Below are positions 27,710 to 35,854 of a stretch of 64,000 bases of DNA, one piece after another. The DNA is from Ferruginibacter sp. (GTDB lineage: Bacteria; Bacteroidota; Bacteroidia; Chitinophagales; Chitinophagaceae). The position numbers and the translations under genes are program-made. Numbering within the stretch: the stretch's first letter is position 1; each line of letters begins with the position of its first letter. A model generated the notes under the pieces. It searched no databases, was not told the DNA's origin, and saw nothing but the letters and a program-made list of their open reading frames with translations. The stretch covers positions 372,001 to 436,000 of the forward strand of contig JAEUVU010000007.1 in the NCBI GenBank assembly GCA_016786725.1. Reading direction: 5' to 3'.

Positions 27710-29608
27710 ATGAAAAAAATCCAAGGCCTCCTGGTTTTCTTGCCGATTGCGGTTTGCAGTAATGCACAGTTAAATATTTATTCTGCTTTTACCATTCAGG
27801 ATTCTTTAAAGAAAGAGGCAGATATCGTAATCCGGGAAGAATATATCAGGCTCTCCATTAAAGATAAAAATACAGCAAAATATGAAGTGCATAAGGTTTT
27901 TACCGTGATGAATGAACAGGCGAAAGATGCTTTGTATATCGGCTGGATGTCTGATAAATTTAATATGCTGGACGATGCTGAGATTAAGATATTTGATGCG
28001 ATGGGCAATAAAAAAAATACGATCACCAAAAAAGAAATGAATGTATACAATTATGGAGAAGGCCTGGTACCCGATGGTAAGGTAACCTCATTTCATATAA
28101 ATGCCCCGGCCTACCCCATTACAGTTGAAATAAATTACACAACAAAATTTAAGGGTATATTTAATCTGCCTTCTTACAGATTGGCTTCTCCCTGGCGCTC
28201 GGTTCAGCATAGTGTGTTTGAAATTGAAGTACCTGTTGAACTGGGAATAAGGTATAAACTGATGAATACAGATCATGAGCCGCAAATAAAACAGGATGGT
28301 AATAAAGATATTTACAGATGGGAATTGCAAAACATAAAAGCTTATAAACTGGAAAAGCATTGCGGCCCGCCCGATAGCTATTTATCCCAGGTTTTAGTAG
28401 CCCCTAATAAATTTCAGTTAGATGAATATGAAGGGGATATGACAAGCTGGAAAAATTATGGTATATGGATCAATGATCTATACGCCAAAGTATCAGGAGT
28501 TACTGAAGAAAAAAAGCAGTTTTACAGGGATATGGTAAAAAATGCTGCTACAGATAAAGAAAAAGCGGCAATACTCTACAATTACCTGCAAAATAATATG
28601 AGGTATGTAAGCATACAATTGGGTATTGGCGGATGGAGGCCTTTTCCGGCGAGTTTTGTTGATGATAAAAAATATGGTGATTGTAAGGCACTAAGCAATT
28701 ATCTTAAATCAACACTGGAAGCTGTTGGCATCCGGTCAAACCTGTTGATAATATACAGGGACTACGAAGCAAAGATGGTAGATGAAAAATTTCCGATCAA
28801 TGATTTTAATCACGTTATTCTCTGCATTCCCCAGGTCAGGGATACTATCTGGCTGGAATGTACAAGCACTACATTGCCCTTTGCAACACTTGACGAAACC
28901 ACATTAAACCGCAAAGCGGTAATGATCACCAATGAGGGTGGTGTGCTGGTAAATACCCCGCCGGGTAATTATAAAACCAACACCCAAACGGTATCTACAG
29001 TAATTGAAGTTAGTGAGGAGGGTGGGGCCAAAGTAAAAACAGGTTATTCGGTTTCGGGAGAAGAAAGGGAACAATTGCTGAACCGTTACCACGACTTAAA
29101 AGATGATGAAAAACGAAAATTTTTTATAACACATCAGGAATGGAAACAGCCCGACAATTTTGATATAAGCAACTCAAAAGGCAAGGCAAATCCTTACCAG
29201 CTTTCTGCAACCATGGATTATGAAAAGATATATTCCTTTAATGCGGGCAGTAAGCTTTTTTTTGAGCCAAGGCTTTATCCTCTTTTTGATGAAGAGATAC
29301 CGGAATATGAAAAGCGTATTCGTGATTATTATTTTACCTGCCCTTACCAGCTTATTGATACAACTGTATATAAATTTCCTGCAGGATTTAGTTTGGAGAA
29401 TATTCCTAAAAATAAATCGGTAGAACTACCTTTTGCACATTATACCAGTAATTATAGCTGGGATGTAACCGCAGGAACACTTACGGCCATTACATTATTA
29501 CAGATCAAAGAACGTATAGTTAAAGCATCAGATTATGCCAAACTGCTTGATTTTAAAAAACAGGTGATGGCTGATATGAATGAAAAGATTGTGATAAAAA
29601 AACAATAG
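27710..29608 (+). CDS. DUF3857/transglutaminase-like protein with intact triad
   Basis: A 632-residue product with signal peptide (cleavage near CSNAQ). DUF3857 occupies about residues 40-230. The transglutaminase core keeps KKYGDCKALSNYLKSTLEAVG (Cys near residue 324), FNHVILCI (His near 367) and IWLECTSTTLPF (acidic residue near 384), so a papain-like Cys-His-Glu/Asp triad is plausible. A DUF3858-like C-terminal domain follows. Substrate unknown; likely periplasmic or surface-associated. It is the second gene of a two-gene operon with its inactive-looking paralogue, which suggests that the two products work together. Confidence 0.85.
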   Translation: MKKIQGLLVFLPIAVCSNAQLNIYSAFTIQDSLKKEADIVIREEYIRLSIKDKNTAKYEVHKVFTVMNEQAKDALYIGWMSDKFNMLDDAEIKIFDAMGNKKNTITKKEMNVYNYGEGLVPDGKVTSFHINAPAYPITVEINYTTKFKGIFNLPSYRLASPWRSVQHSVFEIEVPVELGIRYKLMNTDHEPQIKQDGNKDIYRWELQNIKAYKLEKHCGPPDSYLSQVLVAPNKFQLDEYEGDMTSWKNYGIWINDLYAKVSGVTEEKKQFYRDMVKNAATDKEKAAILYNYLQNNMRYVSIQLGIGGWRPFPASFVDDKKYGDCKALSNYLKSTLEAVGIRSNLLIIYRDYEAKMVDEKFPINDFNHVILCIPQVRDTIWLECTSTTLPFATLDETTLNRKAVMITNEGGVLVNTPPGNYKTNTQTVSTVIEVSEEGGAKVKTGYSVSGEEREQLLNRYHDLKDDEKRKFFITHQEWKQPDNFDISNSKGKANPYQLSATMDYEKIYSFNAGSKLFFEPRLYPLFDEEIPEYEKRIRDYYFTCPYQLIDTTVYKFPAGFSLENIPKNKSVELPFAHYTSNYSWDVTAGTLTAITLLQIKERIVKASDYAKLLDFKKQVMADMNEKIVIKKQ

Positions 29609-29685
29609 GCTATAGTCAGTTTATCAGGTTGTTTGGTGAGTATAATAATTTAGTCTGCTTATTTTAACGGCATCCCAGCTTTAAA

Positions 29686-29904
29686 TTACGCTTCTTTGCC
29701 TGCAGCTTTATATTTCCTGTATTTTCTTATTCCGTAAGCTGCGCCGCCAGCAATCAGGAAGCTTACCCCGCCATCAATAGGGGTATCTTCTGGATCGATT
29801 GGCCCCTGCGCCATGGTTACTATCGGTAAGGTAATGGATATAACAGCAAGCAGCACCGGTATAATGCAGCTTGCTGTTATGTTATGCTTTTTTTTCCGGA
29901 ACAT
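29686..29904 (-). CDS. Small PID-CTERM-like membrane protein
   Basis: A 72-residue product. A signal-like hydrophobic segment (residues 13-32, ends VTMAQ) is followed by GPIDPEDTPIDGG, a second hydrophobic stretch (VSFLIAGGAAYGI) and a basic tail (RKYRKYKAAGK). The PIDGG-hydrophobic-basic layout matches the PID-CTERM protein-sorting tail I recall from Bacteroidota, a sorting signal analogous to PEP-CTERM. Almost nothing but the two signals is present, so the mature peptide would be about ten residues. It starts 3 bases after the T9SS protein gene and is surely co-transcribed with it. Confidence 0.7.
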   Translation of the reverse strand: MFRKKKHNITASCIIPVLLAVISITLPIVTMAQGPIDPEDTPIDGGVSFLIAGGAAYGIRKYRKYKAAGKEA

Positions 29905-29907
29905 GAA

Positions 29908-32439
29908 TTAGTTTTTAATGATGGCAGCAGTTAACCTTACATTATTTTCGCCCAGCAACAACAAACGATAACTGCCGTTAGCCAGTGTGGCATCCGGTTG
30001 AATGCGTTTGATAGCCGACCCGCCATCATGCTGCAGTTTTGTGTTATAAACCTGCTGCCCGAGGTTATTGTAAAGTATCAACGTGTATGTTCCTTTTTCA
30101 AGATCGGTTAACTGCAGGCCAAATGCATTGGAGCTGACAGGGTTTGGCATCACAGTAATGGCCGGCTCTGCCTTGCCGATATTTACTTTTACGATTGAAG
30201 TATATTTGATTGCACCGGCTTTATCATATGCTTTCACCCTGTAAAAATTATTTCCTTTAACCGGCGCTGCATCAAACCAGCCATAGTTTACCGGGCTTGT
30301 ACTGTTGCCGATAGCCGCAGTGGTATTCTGTTTGCTGAAGTTTGATCCGTCAACCGATTTCTCCACTTCATATTTCTCCATATCCGTTTCGGTCTTGGCC
30401 TGCCAGTCTACCTGCACACCGACCGCAGGTCCCTGTGGGTTATTTTTTGCACGTGCCTGTATGGTTATAACATCTATTGCCAGCGGCCTGCCCGGGCCAA
30501 ATACCACCATAAAACGGTTGCTGGCAGATGAAGCGGGATCAGCAGTGATATTAAAAGAAACGACAGAAGGAGCAATAACACTTAATGGCGTACGCAGGTT
30601 CAGAAAATTATCTACTAGTTCTGCAACCAATGAGGTGTTGGTAAATGCCTGCGGCCTGAACTCAAATTCATAAGCCTGCTGTTTCATATTGTTCATGAAA
30701 AGCGGCAGCGTATCTCTTAAAACAATTACCGGCCTTTGTTCAATCGCTAAATTTTTCCCTTCCCGCCTGATAGAAATATTCTCATCCCAGTTATTGATCT
30801 CACGGGCATCATCTTCATTAACTGCGGTGCTGTAATTGCTGCCATACCAGGCATCAGCTTCATCAGAAAGCCTGCGGTAATTGCTTGGTTCTGTAAAATA
30901 CAATTGCACAGCAAAGGCTTCAGCCGGTGGCGGTGGTACCAAAAACACATCGTTGTTATTACCCGCTGCCTTGTGGCTTTCCAGCATATTTACAACGGGT
31001 GTACCTACACCGTTACTCTCAACAAAAAATGCCTGACCCGATTGTATGTAACGCAGCGGTCCTGTTTCGGCAGAACTTACAGTAACAAACCCCCCACGGG
31101 TGCCGTAATTAGGGTCCCAGTAAGTATAATAATCGGTGATTCCTGTGCTGGCTGCACGTACCAGCTGCCAGTCGATAGGCGAGGGGTAAGGATTGGTAAC
31201 TAAATTCAACGTTCCGCCGCCGGTAAAGGCATTGGTAAAACTACTTACCGGGCCGGTAACAACCGTACCGGTGGCACGCAGGGTGGTGCTGGTGGTTGGC
31301 ATATTAGCGCCCAACGGTACCTGTGTACTCACACTTCTGTCTCCACGCAGGTATAAAAAATAGCCGGTGAGCGGGTTCAGGCTGCTGCCGGTATTTGCAA
31401 TAGCCGAATAAGTTGGCACAATGGCATTGGCCGTATTGTAAAAAGATGATTGATTGGTTTGTGTTACATCAAAGCCATTGGCATTGCCGCCGGGGCCTGT
31501 TATATGCGTACCATAATTTGTAACGGGGTTTGAAGTGCCGCCGATAGAATTTACAAGCCCGCCTTCCATCCAGTTATCCCTGATGGTTGGTTTGGTGGGA
31601 TGGCCGGTTGTATTAACTGTAGGACAGATCAGGCGGTAAGCCCGGCCATAGTTGGCAGCGCCTGCACCTGTGCCCGGCGTACGCAGTTTTATGAAACGCT
31701 CCATGGTAACATTGGTACCACCAGTTAAACTGCTTCCTGAAAGATCGGCAATGCGTGCGGTATTGGTGGGTGTTGATTTTAAAGTAAGATTCTTTGCATT
31801 CAGATCAAGGCTGGCGCTGGTAAGTGCAACCGTGCCGTAAATTTCTAAAGCGTTGCCAAGTGTGGCGCTGGCACCGCTGTTGAATGTAAGATTATTAAGC
31901 GAACGTGTTGCAGCACTGGCCTGATTAAAATTGATAGTACCGGCCGTACCACCAATTACCAGGGCCGATGTAGATGAGCCTGATAAATTGCCGGTGCCGG
32001 TAACCGGACCATTAATGGTAAGTGTGTAACCTGCCAATCCTAAAGAACCTGAGGTTAACAGCAGGTTGTTATTTACGGTCTGGCTGCCAAGCATATTTAC
32101 ACCGGAAGCGTTATTTATTTCAAGATTGTAAAAAAGAGAGCCTAGCATATTCTGTACACCACCGGTACCGGTAAAAATAAAACTGCCATTGCCATAGCTA
32201 TGTGGCGCCGGGGTATTATCTGTAAAATCGGCTGTAGGCGCTCCGTTACGGGCAATGGTAATGGTGCCTGCATTATTAAGCGTGCTGGTATTTTCGAGTG
32301 TAAGATTACCGCCAACATATAATGTTGCCCCGTTTTGCACGGTGATGGTGGAGCCGGCGGTACCCCGCAATACATCCTGTGCCTGCGTACCGGTATGCAG
32401 GCACAGGGGAGTAAGTACAGAAAAAATGAGCTTCTTCAT
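29908..32439 (-). CDS. T9SS type A sorted surface protein
   Basis: An 843-residue product with signal peptide (LCLHTGTQAQ). Residues about 30-240 are rich in Gly, Asn and Thr strands (TITVQNGATLYVGGNLTLENTSTLNNAGTITI), as in parallel beta-helices. Near residue 700 a beta-sandwich begins (VQVDWQAKTETDMEKYEVEKSVDGSNF), a common companion of T9SS tails. The last ~80 residues (ITVMPNPVSSNAFGLQLTDL ... GSYRLLLLG ... IIKN) are the type A sorting domain. It is therefore exported across the outer membrane and attached or released by the T9SS. First gene of a two-gene unit with the PID-CTERM-like protein. Confidence 0.88.
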   Translation of the reverse strand: MKKLIFSVLTPLCLHTGTQAQDVLRGTAGSTITVQNGATLYVGGNLTLENTSTLNNAGTITIARNGAPTADFTDNTPAPHSYGNGSFIFTGTGGVQNMLGSLFYNLEINNASGVNMLGSQTVNNNLLLTSGSLGLAGYTLTINGPVTGTGNLSGSSTSALVIGGTAGTINFNQASAATRSLNNLTFNSGASATLGNALEIYGTVALTSASLDLNAKNLTLKSTPTNTARIADLSGSSLTGGTNVTMERFIKLRTPGTGAGAANYGRAYRLICPTVNTTGHPTKPTIRDNWMEGGLVNSIGGTSNPVTNYGTHITGPGGNANGFDVTQTNQSSFYNTANAIVPTYSAIANTGSSLNPLTGYFLYLRGDRSVSTQVPLGANMPTTSTTLRATGTVVTGPVSSFTNAFTGGGTLNLVTNPYPSPIDWQLVRAASTGITDYYTYWDPNYGTRGGFVTVSSAETGPLRYIQSGQAFFVESNGVGTPVVNMLESHKAAGNNNDVFLVPPPPAEAFAVQLYFTEPSNYRRLSDEADAWYGSNYSTAVNEDDAREINNWDENISIRREGKNLAIEQRPVIVLRDTLPLFMNNMKQQAYEFEFRPQAFTNTSLVAELVDNFLNLRTPLSVIAPSVVSFNITADPASSASNRFMVVFGPGRPLAIDVITIQARAKNNPQGPAVGVQVDWQAKTETDMEKYEVEKSVDGSNFSKQNTTAAIGNSTSPVNYGWFDAAPVKGNNFYRVKAYDKAGAIKYTSIVKVNIGKAEPAITVMPNPVSSNAFGLQLTDLEKGTYTLILYNNLGQQVYNTKLQHDGGSAIKRIQPDATLANGSYRLLLLGENNVRLTAAIIKN

Positions 32440-32535
32440 GTTGCAATGAATTGATAACGTACTTTAAAAATAAACACCTGTAGCTGTTTTTGGCTTTTCT
32501 ATTTAGTAAACGGGTGTACTTATTGAGTTGCTGGT

Positions 32536-34422
32536 TTACTCAACCGTTGCTATCTTCCTTGTAGCCAGTACAACAGGAGCCGGCGTACCGTTTTTTTTCT
32601 CCAGTTCCTCTATCCTTTTCCTCATTTCCTCAATTATTTTCTGTTGTTCTTTAACGGCATTGATGAGCATATACGTCATGGCACTGTTATTAACGCTTAA
32701 ATAGCTGCTGCCATCCGGTGCTTTACTATTTGCAGATTCGCTTACCATGTACGGACTCACCTGTTGTAATTGCTGTGCCAGCACGCCAACATATTTGGTT
32801 ACTGAATCAAAACCGGTTGAAGGCCTGTACTGAAACCAAACCGGGTTTATTTTTAACAGGGATGAAAGCCCGTCTGAGTATGGCTGAATGTTGTGCTTTA
32901 AACGCATATCTGAAAAAACATCCCAGGATCCTCCGTCGGTTTTACTGGCCCCGCCGTTTACCGAAAGTTTTCGGTTAGGTGTTCCGCTGCCGATCATTAT
33001 CTGCCCTCCTAATTTTTGTAAAACCATGTCGCCTGTTGCGCCATTATTTCTAACCTGTATGGTATTACTATCCAGCACCAGATTGCTGCCGTCAACTGCT
33101 CCCAGTGTTAAATAGCCCGAATTGTTCGTTAAACTGAGAGCGCTACCTCCAATAATATGCAGTTTAGATTGAGGAGTATTGGTTCCGATGCCCACATTTG
33201 AAGGTGGTAGTGCCGGCGTGGTAAATGTATTAAGTGTTCCAAACGAAGTACCTGAAGCATTTTGTGCAATTGCACTGTAATAGTAGGTTGTGGACGGAGC
33301 CAGCCCGGTAATGGCTTCAGAAAAACCCACGGCCGTAGTACCTGATCCAAGTGATGTACCGCCTGTTGCCGGCACCCTTGTTCCATAAGAATCATTGGGA
33401 GTACCCGGACTCACTATTGAATAACGATACCAGCCCGTTGTTGCCGTTCCGTTTGGATTGGCGTTTCCATTAAGTGTTGCTGTTGATGAAGTGACTGATG
33501 TAGCTGCACTGGTAGTTACTGTTGGTGCAGGAGGCGGTGCCGAAGTGGTAAAAGATAGTACGCTTCCAAACTGCATTCCGGAAGGGTTATCGGCAATGGC
33601 CCAGTAATAATAAACCGTATTGGCTGTAAGACCTGTGATGGCTTCAGAAAAACTGACGGGTGATGTGCCGGAACCAAGCGAGGTACCACCACTTACGGGA
33701 ATCCTTATGCCTGCAGAATTATTGCCGGTGCCGGGGCTTACTGTTGCATAGCGGAACCAGCCTGTGGTTGACGAACCATTTGGATTGGCATTGCCATTAA
33801 GTGTTGCAGTAAATGCGGTAATTGATGTAGCGGCATTGGTGATGACAGTTGGTGGAGGGGGAGGCGCCGAAGTGGTAAATGTAAGAACAGTTCCAAACTG
33901 CATTCCCGATGGATTGTCGGCAATGGCCCAGTAGTAATAGGTTGTATTTGCTGCCAGGCCAGTGATGGCTTCAGAAAACCCGACGGGTGATGTACCGGAA
34001 CCAAGTGAAGTACCGCCACTTGCAGGTATTCTTATTCCGGAAGAATTATTTCCGGTGCCTGGGTTTACTGTAGCATACCGAAACCAGCCTGTGGTTGCTT
34101 CTCCATTGGGATTGGCGCTGCCATTGAGCGTGGCAGTAAATGCAGTAACGGATGTGGCTGCATTGGTTGTAACCGTAGGCGCCGATACCGGACACGGAAA
34201 CATTGCTTCATGATCTGTTTTAGCTTTTACAATATCACCGGAAGGGTTTATAAAAGTGATACTGTTGTGTTTCTTTGTTTCAGAAAAAGGATCAACAGCC
34301 AGATCAGTGTTAAACGAGGCTTCAGATAATTCAGTAGCGGTTCCGGTATTTATTTCTGCATTCTGCGCCTGTGTATAAATGGATGTTGCCAGAAATAAAA
34401 CGGTGAAAAATAATTTTACCAT
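32536..34422 (-). CDS. Tail-fibre-like surface protein with S74 chaperone domain and three FNIII-like repeats
   Basis: A 628-residue product with signal peptide (MVKLFFTVLFLATSIYTQAQ). Residues 82-405 are three nearly identical ~108-residue FNIII-like units (TATLNGxANPNG, GFSEAITGLxxNTxYYYxAIAxN). Next comes a short fibre region (GIGTNTPQSKLHIIGG). The C-terminal ~120 residues are an S74/endosialidase-type intramolecular chaperone: FSDMRLKHNIQPYSDGLSSL keeps the Ser and Lys used for self-cleavage, followed by VGVLAQQLQQVSPYMV. It ends in a coiled coil (VKEQQKIIEEMRKRIEELEKK). Such domains assemble trimeric fibres in phages and some surface proteins. Its promoter carries the shared regulon element. 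Confidence 0.85.
   Translation of the reverse strand: MVKLFFTVLFLATSIYTQAQNAEINTGTATELSEASFNTDLAVDPFSETKKHNSITFINPSGDIVKAKTDHEAMFPCPVSAPTVTTNAATSVTAFTATLNGSANPNGEATTGWFRYATVNPGTGNNSSGIRIPASGGTSLGSGTSPVGFSEAITGLAANTTYYYWAIADNPSGMQFGTVLTFTTSAPPPPPTVITNAATSITAFTATLNGNANPNGSSTTGWFRYATVSPGTGNNSAGIRIPVSGGTSLGSGTSPVSFSEAITGLTANTVYYYWAIADNPSGMQFGSVLSFTTSAPPPAPTVTTSAATSVTSSTATLNGNANPNGTATTGWYRYSIVSPGTPNDSYGTRVPATGGTSLGSGTTAVGFSEAITGLAPSTTYYYSAIAQNASGTSFGTLNTFTTPALPPSNVGIGTNTPQSKLHIIGGSALSLTNNSGYLTLGAVDGSNLVLDSNTIQVRNNGATGDMVLQKLGGQIMIGSGTPNRKLSVNGGASKTDGGSWDVFSDMRLKHNIQPYSDGLSSLLKINPVWFQYRPSTGFDSVTKYVGVLAQQLQQVSPYMVSESANSKAPDGSSYLSVNNSAMTYMLINAVKEQQKIIEEMRKRIEELEKKNGTPAPVVLATRKIATVE
33208..34179 (-). 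repeat. Three tandem FNIII-like coding repeats of about 325 bp
   Basis: Units of ~108 codons; long runs such as ATTYYYWAIADNPSGMQFG recur almost unchanged in units 1 and 2, and unit 3 is more diverged. Near-identity suggests recent duplication or gene conversion. Confidence 0.85.
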
Positions 34423-34439
34423 ACATTACTTTTAAGAAG

Positions 34440-34485
34440 CTAAACTACCTGCATCGTTTTTTGCTGTCAATACCTCATTGGGTGA
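34440..34485 (-). promoter_or_regulatory. Regulon promoter copy 1 (FNIII/S74 gene)
   Basis: Minus strand: the operator-like TCACCCAATGAGGTA (34471-34485) abuts TTG (34468-34470), then a 20-base spacer and TAGTTTAG (34440-34447). The gene starts at 34422. About 50 bp are nearly the same as copy 2 at 35799-35844. Confidence 0.65.
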
Positions 34486-34602
34486 ATTTTGAGAGATTAT
34501 AATCCTCATAATTTTCACCGTCATTTGTGTCCATCTGTTCCTGATTATACTTAAGTATTTGTTAGGCAAGAAGCGAAATCATCTACGATTTATTGCAGAT
34601 GA

Positions 34603-35778
34603 TTAATTGCCTAATTGCGCTGGTGGGGTATTTACCCTTGATGCTACCTCAAAACTTATTTCATAGGCATCTGCATAACCTGTGGTTGGTTTTGACCTGT
34701 TGCCATTCGGCAAACTTTGAGGTGGTATATTGTAAGGTTTTTTAACTATAATTTTCTGAAGCCCATGTCCAAAATTATTTTCAGCGTTATATACTTCAAA
34801 TGCGGCATCTTCTGTAAATGAATCAGCCTGGGCTATTTGCGTTATAGCTACCAGCTTACCATAGTCAAGCGGATTAAGTATTACCATTTTATTGTCAGGG
34901 AATATGCGTTCTTCTCCTTCCCGGAAATTTTCAAATAGAAATGAGGTTTCTTCCGAATTGGCAAAAAAGTTAAGGTAAATATCTTCACTGGGTTTATACA
35001 AAACATTGTTATTAAAATTCCTGGCATTTAAACGCTTTATTTTTTTTAATTTAACTGTAACTCCCTTAAACTCCGGGCTTACCGGCAACCGCTTCATTTT
35101 TATAAGGATAGCGGCATCCTGATAAAGTCCATCTCCGCCTTTTGGGCCTGCCTGTAAGCCAAGGCAATTGAACCTGTAATTGAAACCCTGAATAGCAAAA
35201 CGCCTGTTAACTGCCGGCGGTAAAAGGGATTTGATATAATCGCTGATTTTTTCAGAAAGGCTGAACTGGCCGAACGTAAACAGTTCAGAAGCTATATTTA
35301 ATGCCTGTTCTGCAAATGAAGGTTCCAGCAAAACAGGAGTAGGGGCATAAGCTCTTATATCTAATTGCCCGCCTGAAGGATTTGACCAACCGTTACAAAA
35401 CACATTTACATTTATGGTATGTTTTAACCTTCTTAAAACCTGGTTATTATATTTTATGTTGTAAACAATTTCATAGCCCATTTTTACAAACTTTTCATTG
35501 GGTGCATTATTGTACCGGGTTTGTGTTAAGTGCGGTTTTAACTGTTTTAAGGTGTAGGTAATTGTAATATTTTCCGGTAATTGCTGATTGATTTCCGGTA
35601 AAACGCTATCATTTAAAACCCTGGTTAATTCCCCGGTTACCAGGCTTCCGGGAAGTTCAGATACCGCAGGGTCGTTTTCCTGTACTTCAAACGGCCCTAA
35701 AGCGGGAGGGTATGTATTTTGGGCTTGTGTGCAAACTGAGATAAAAATCAGCAGGCACATTGATAGTAATTTACTCAT
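34603..35778 (-). CDS. Secreted protein of unknown function in the fibre regulon
   Basis: A 391-residue product with signal peptide (LLIFISVCTQAQ). No family was recognised. Visible features: a predicted mixed alpha/beta middle part (FAEQALNIASELFTFGQFSLSEKISDYIKSLLPP), two Cys (VFCNGW and FNCLGL) that could form a disulphide, a Lys-rich strand (VTVKLKKIKRLNARNF), and a C-terminal part with YADAYEISFEVASRV. No T9SS tail, lipobox or transmembrane helix. It lies between two S74 surface-protein genes and has the same promoter element as both, so it probably serves the same surface structure, for example as a periplasmic or outer-membrane assembly partner (inference). Confidence 0.75.
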   Translation of the reverse strand: MSKLLSMCLLIFISVCTQAQNTYPPALGPFEVQENDPAVSELPGSLVTGELTRVLNDSVLPEINQQLPENITITYTLKQLKPHLTQTRYNNAPNEKFVKMGYEIVYNIKYNNQVLRRLKHTINVNVFCNGWSNPSGGQLDIRAYAPTPVLLEPSFAEQALNIASELFTFGQFSLSEKISDYIKSLLPPAVNRRFAIQGFNYRFNCLGLQAGPKGGDGLYQDAAILIKMKRLPVSPEFKGVTVKLKKIKRLNARNFNNNVLYKPSEDIYLNFFANSEETSFLFENFREGEERIFPDNKMVILNPLDYGKLVAITQIAQADSFTEDAAFEVYNAENNFGHGLQKIIVKKPYNIPPQSLPNGNRSKPTTGYADAYEISFEVASRVNTPPAQLGN

Positions 35779-35798
35779 AGCAATAGATTTTTATGATG

Positions 35799-35844
35799 CT
35801 AAACTATCTGTACGGTCTTTAGTAGTCAATACCGCATTGGGTGA
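35799..35844 (-). promoter_or_regulatory. Regulon promoter copy 2 (unrecognised secreted protein)
   Basis: Minus strand: TCACCCAATGCGGTA (35830-35844), TTG (35827-35829), a 20-base spacer, TAGTTTAG (35799-35806). The gene starts at 35778. The layout is identical to copy 1. Confidence 0.65.
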
Positions 35845-35854
35845 TTTTTGAAAA

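Noticed and set aside
32490..32530. Possible sixth copy of the regulon element upstream of the T9SS gene (CACCCGTTTACTAAATA on the minus strand)
   Set aside because: Only the CACCCGTT half matches; the GGTA half and the -7 box are missing, so it was not counted.
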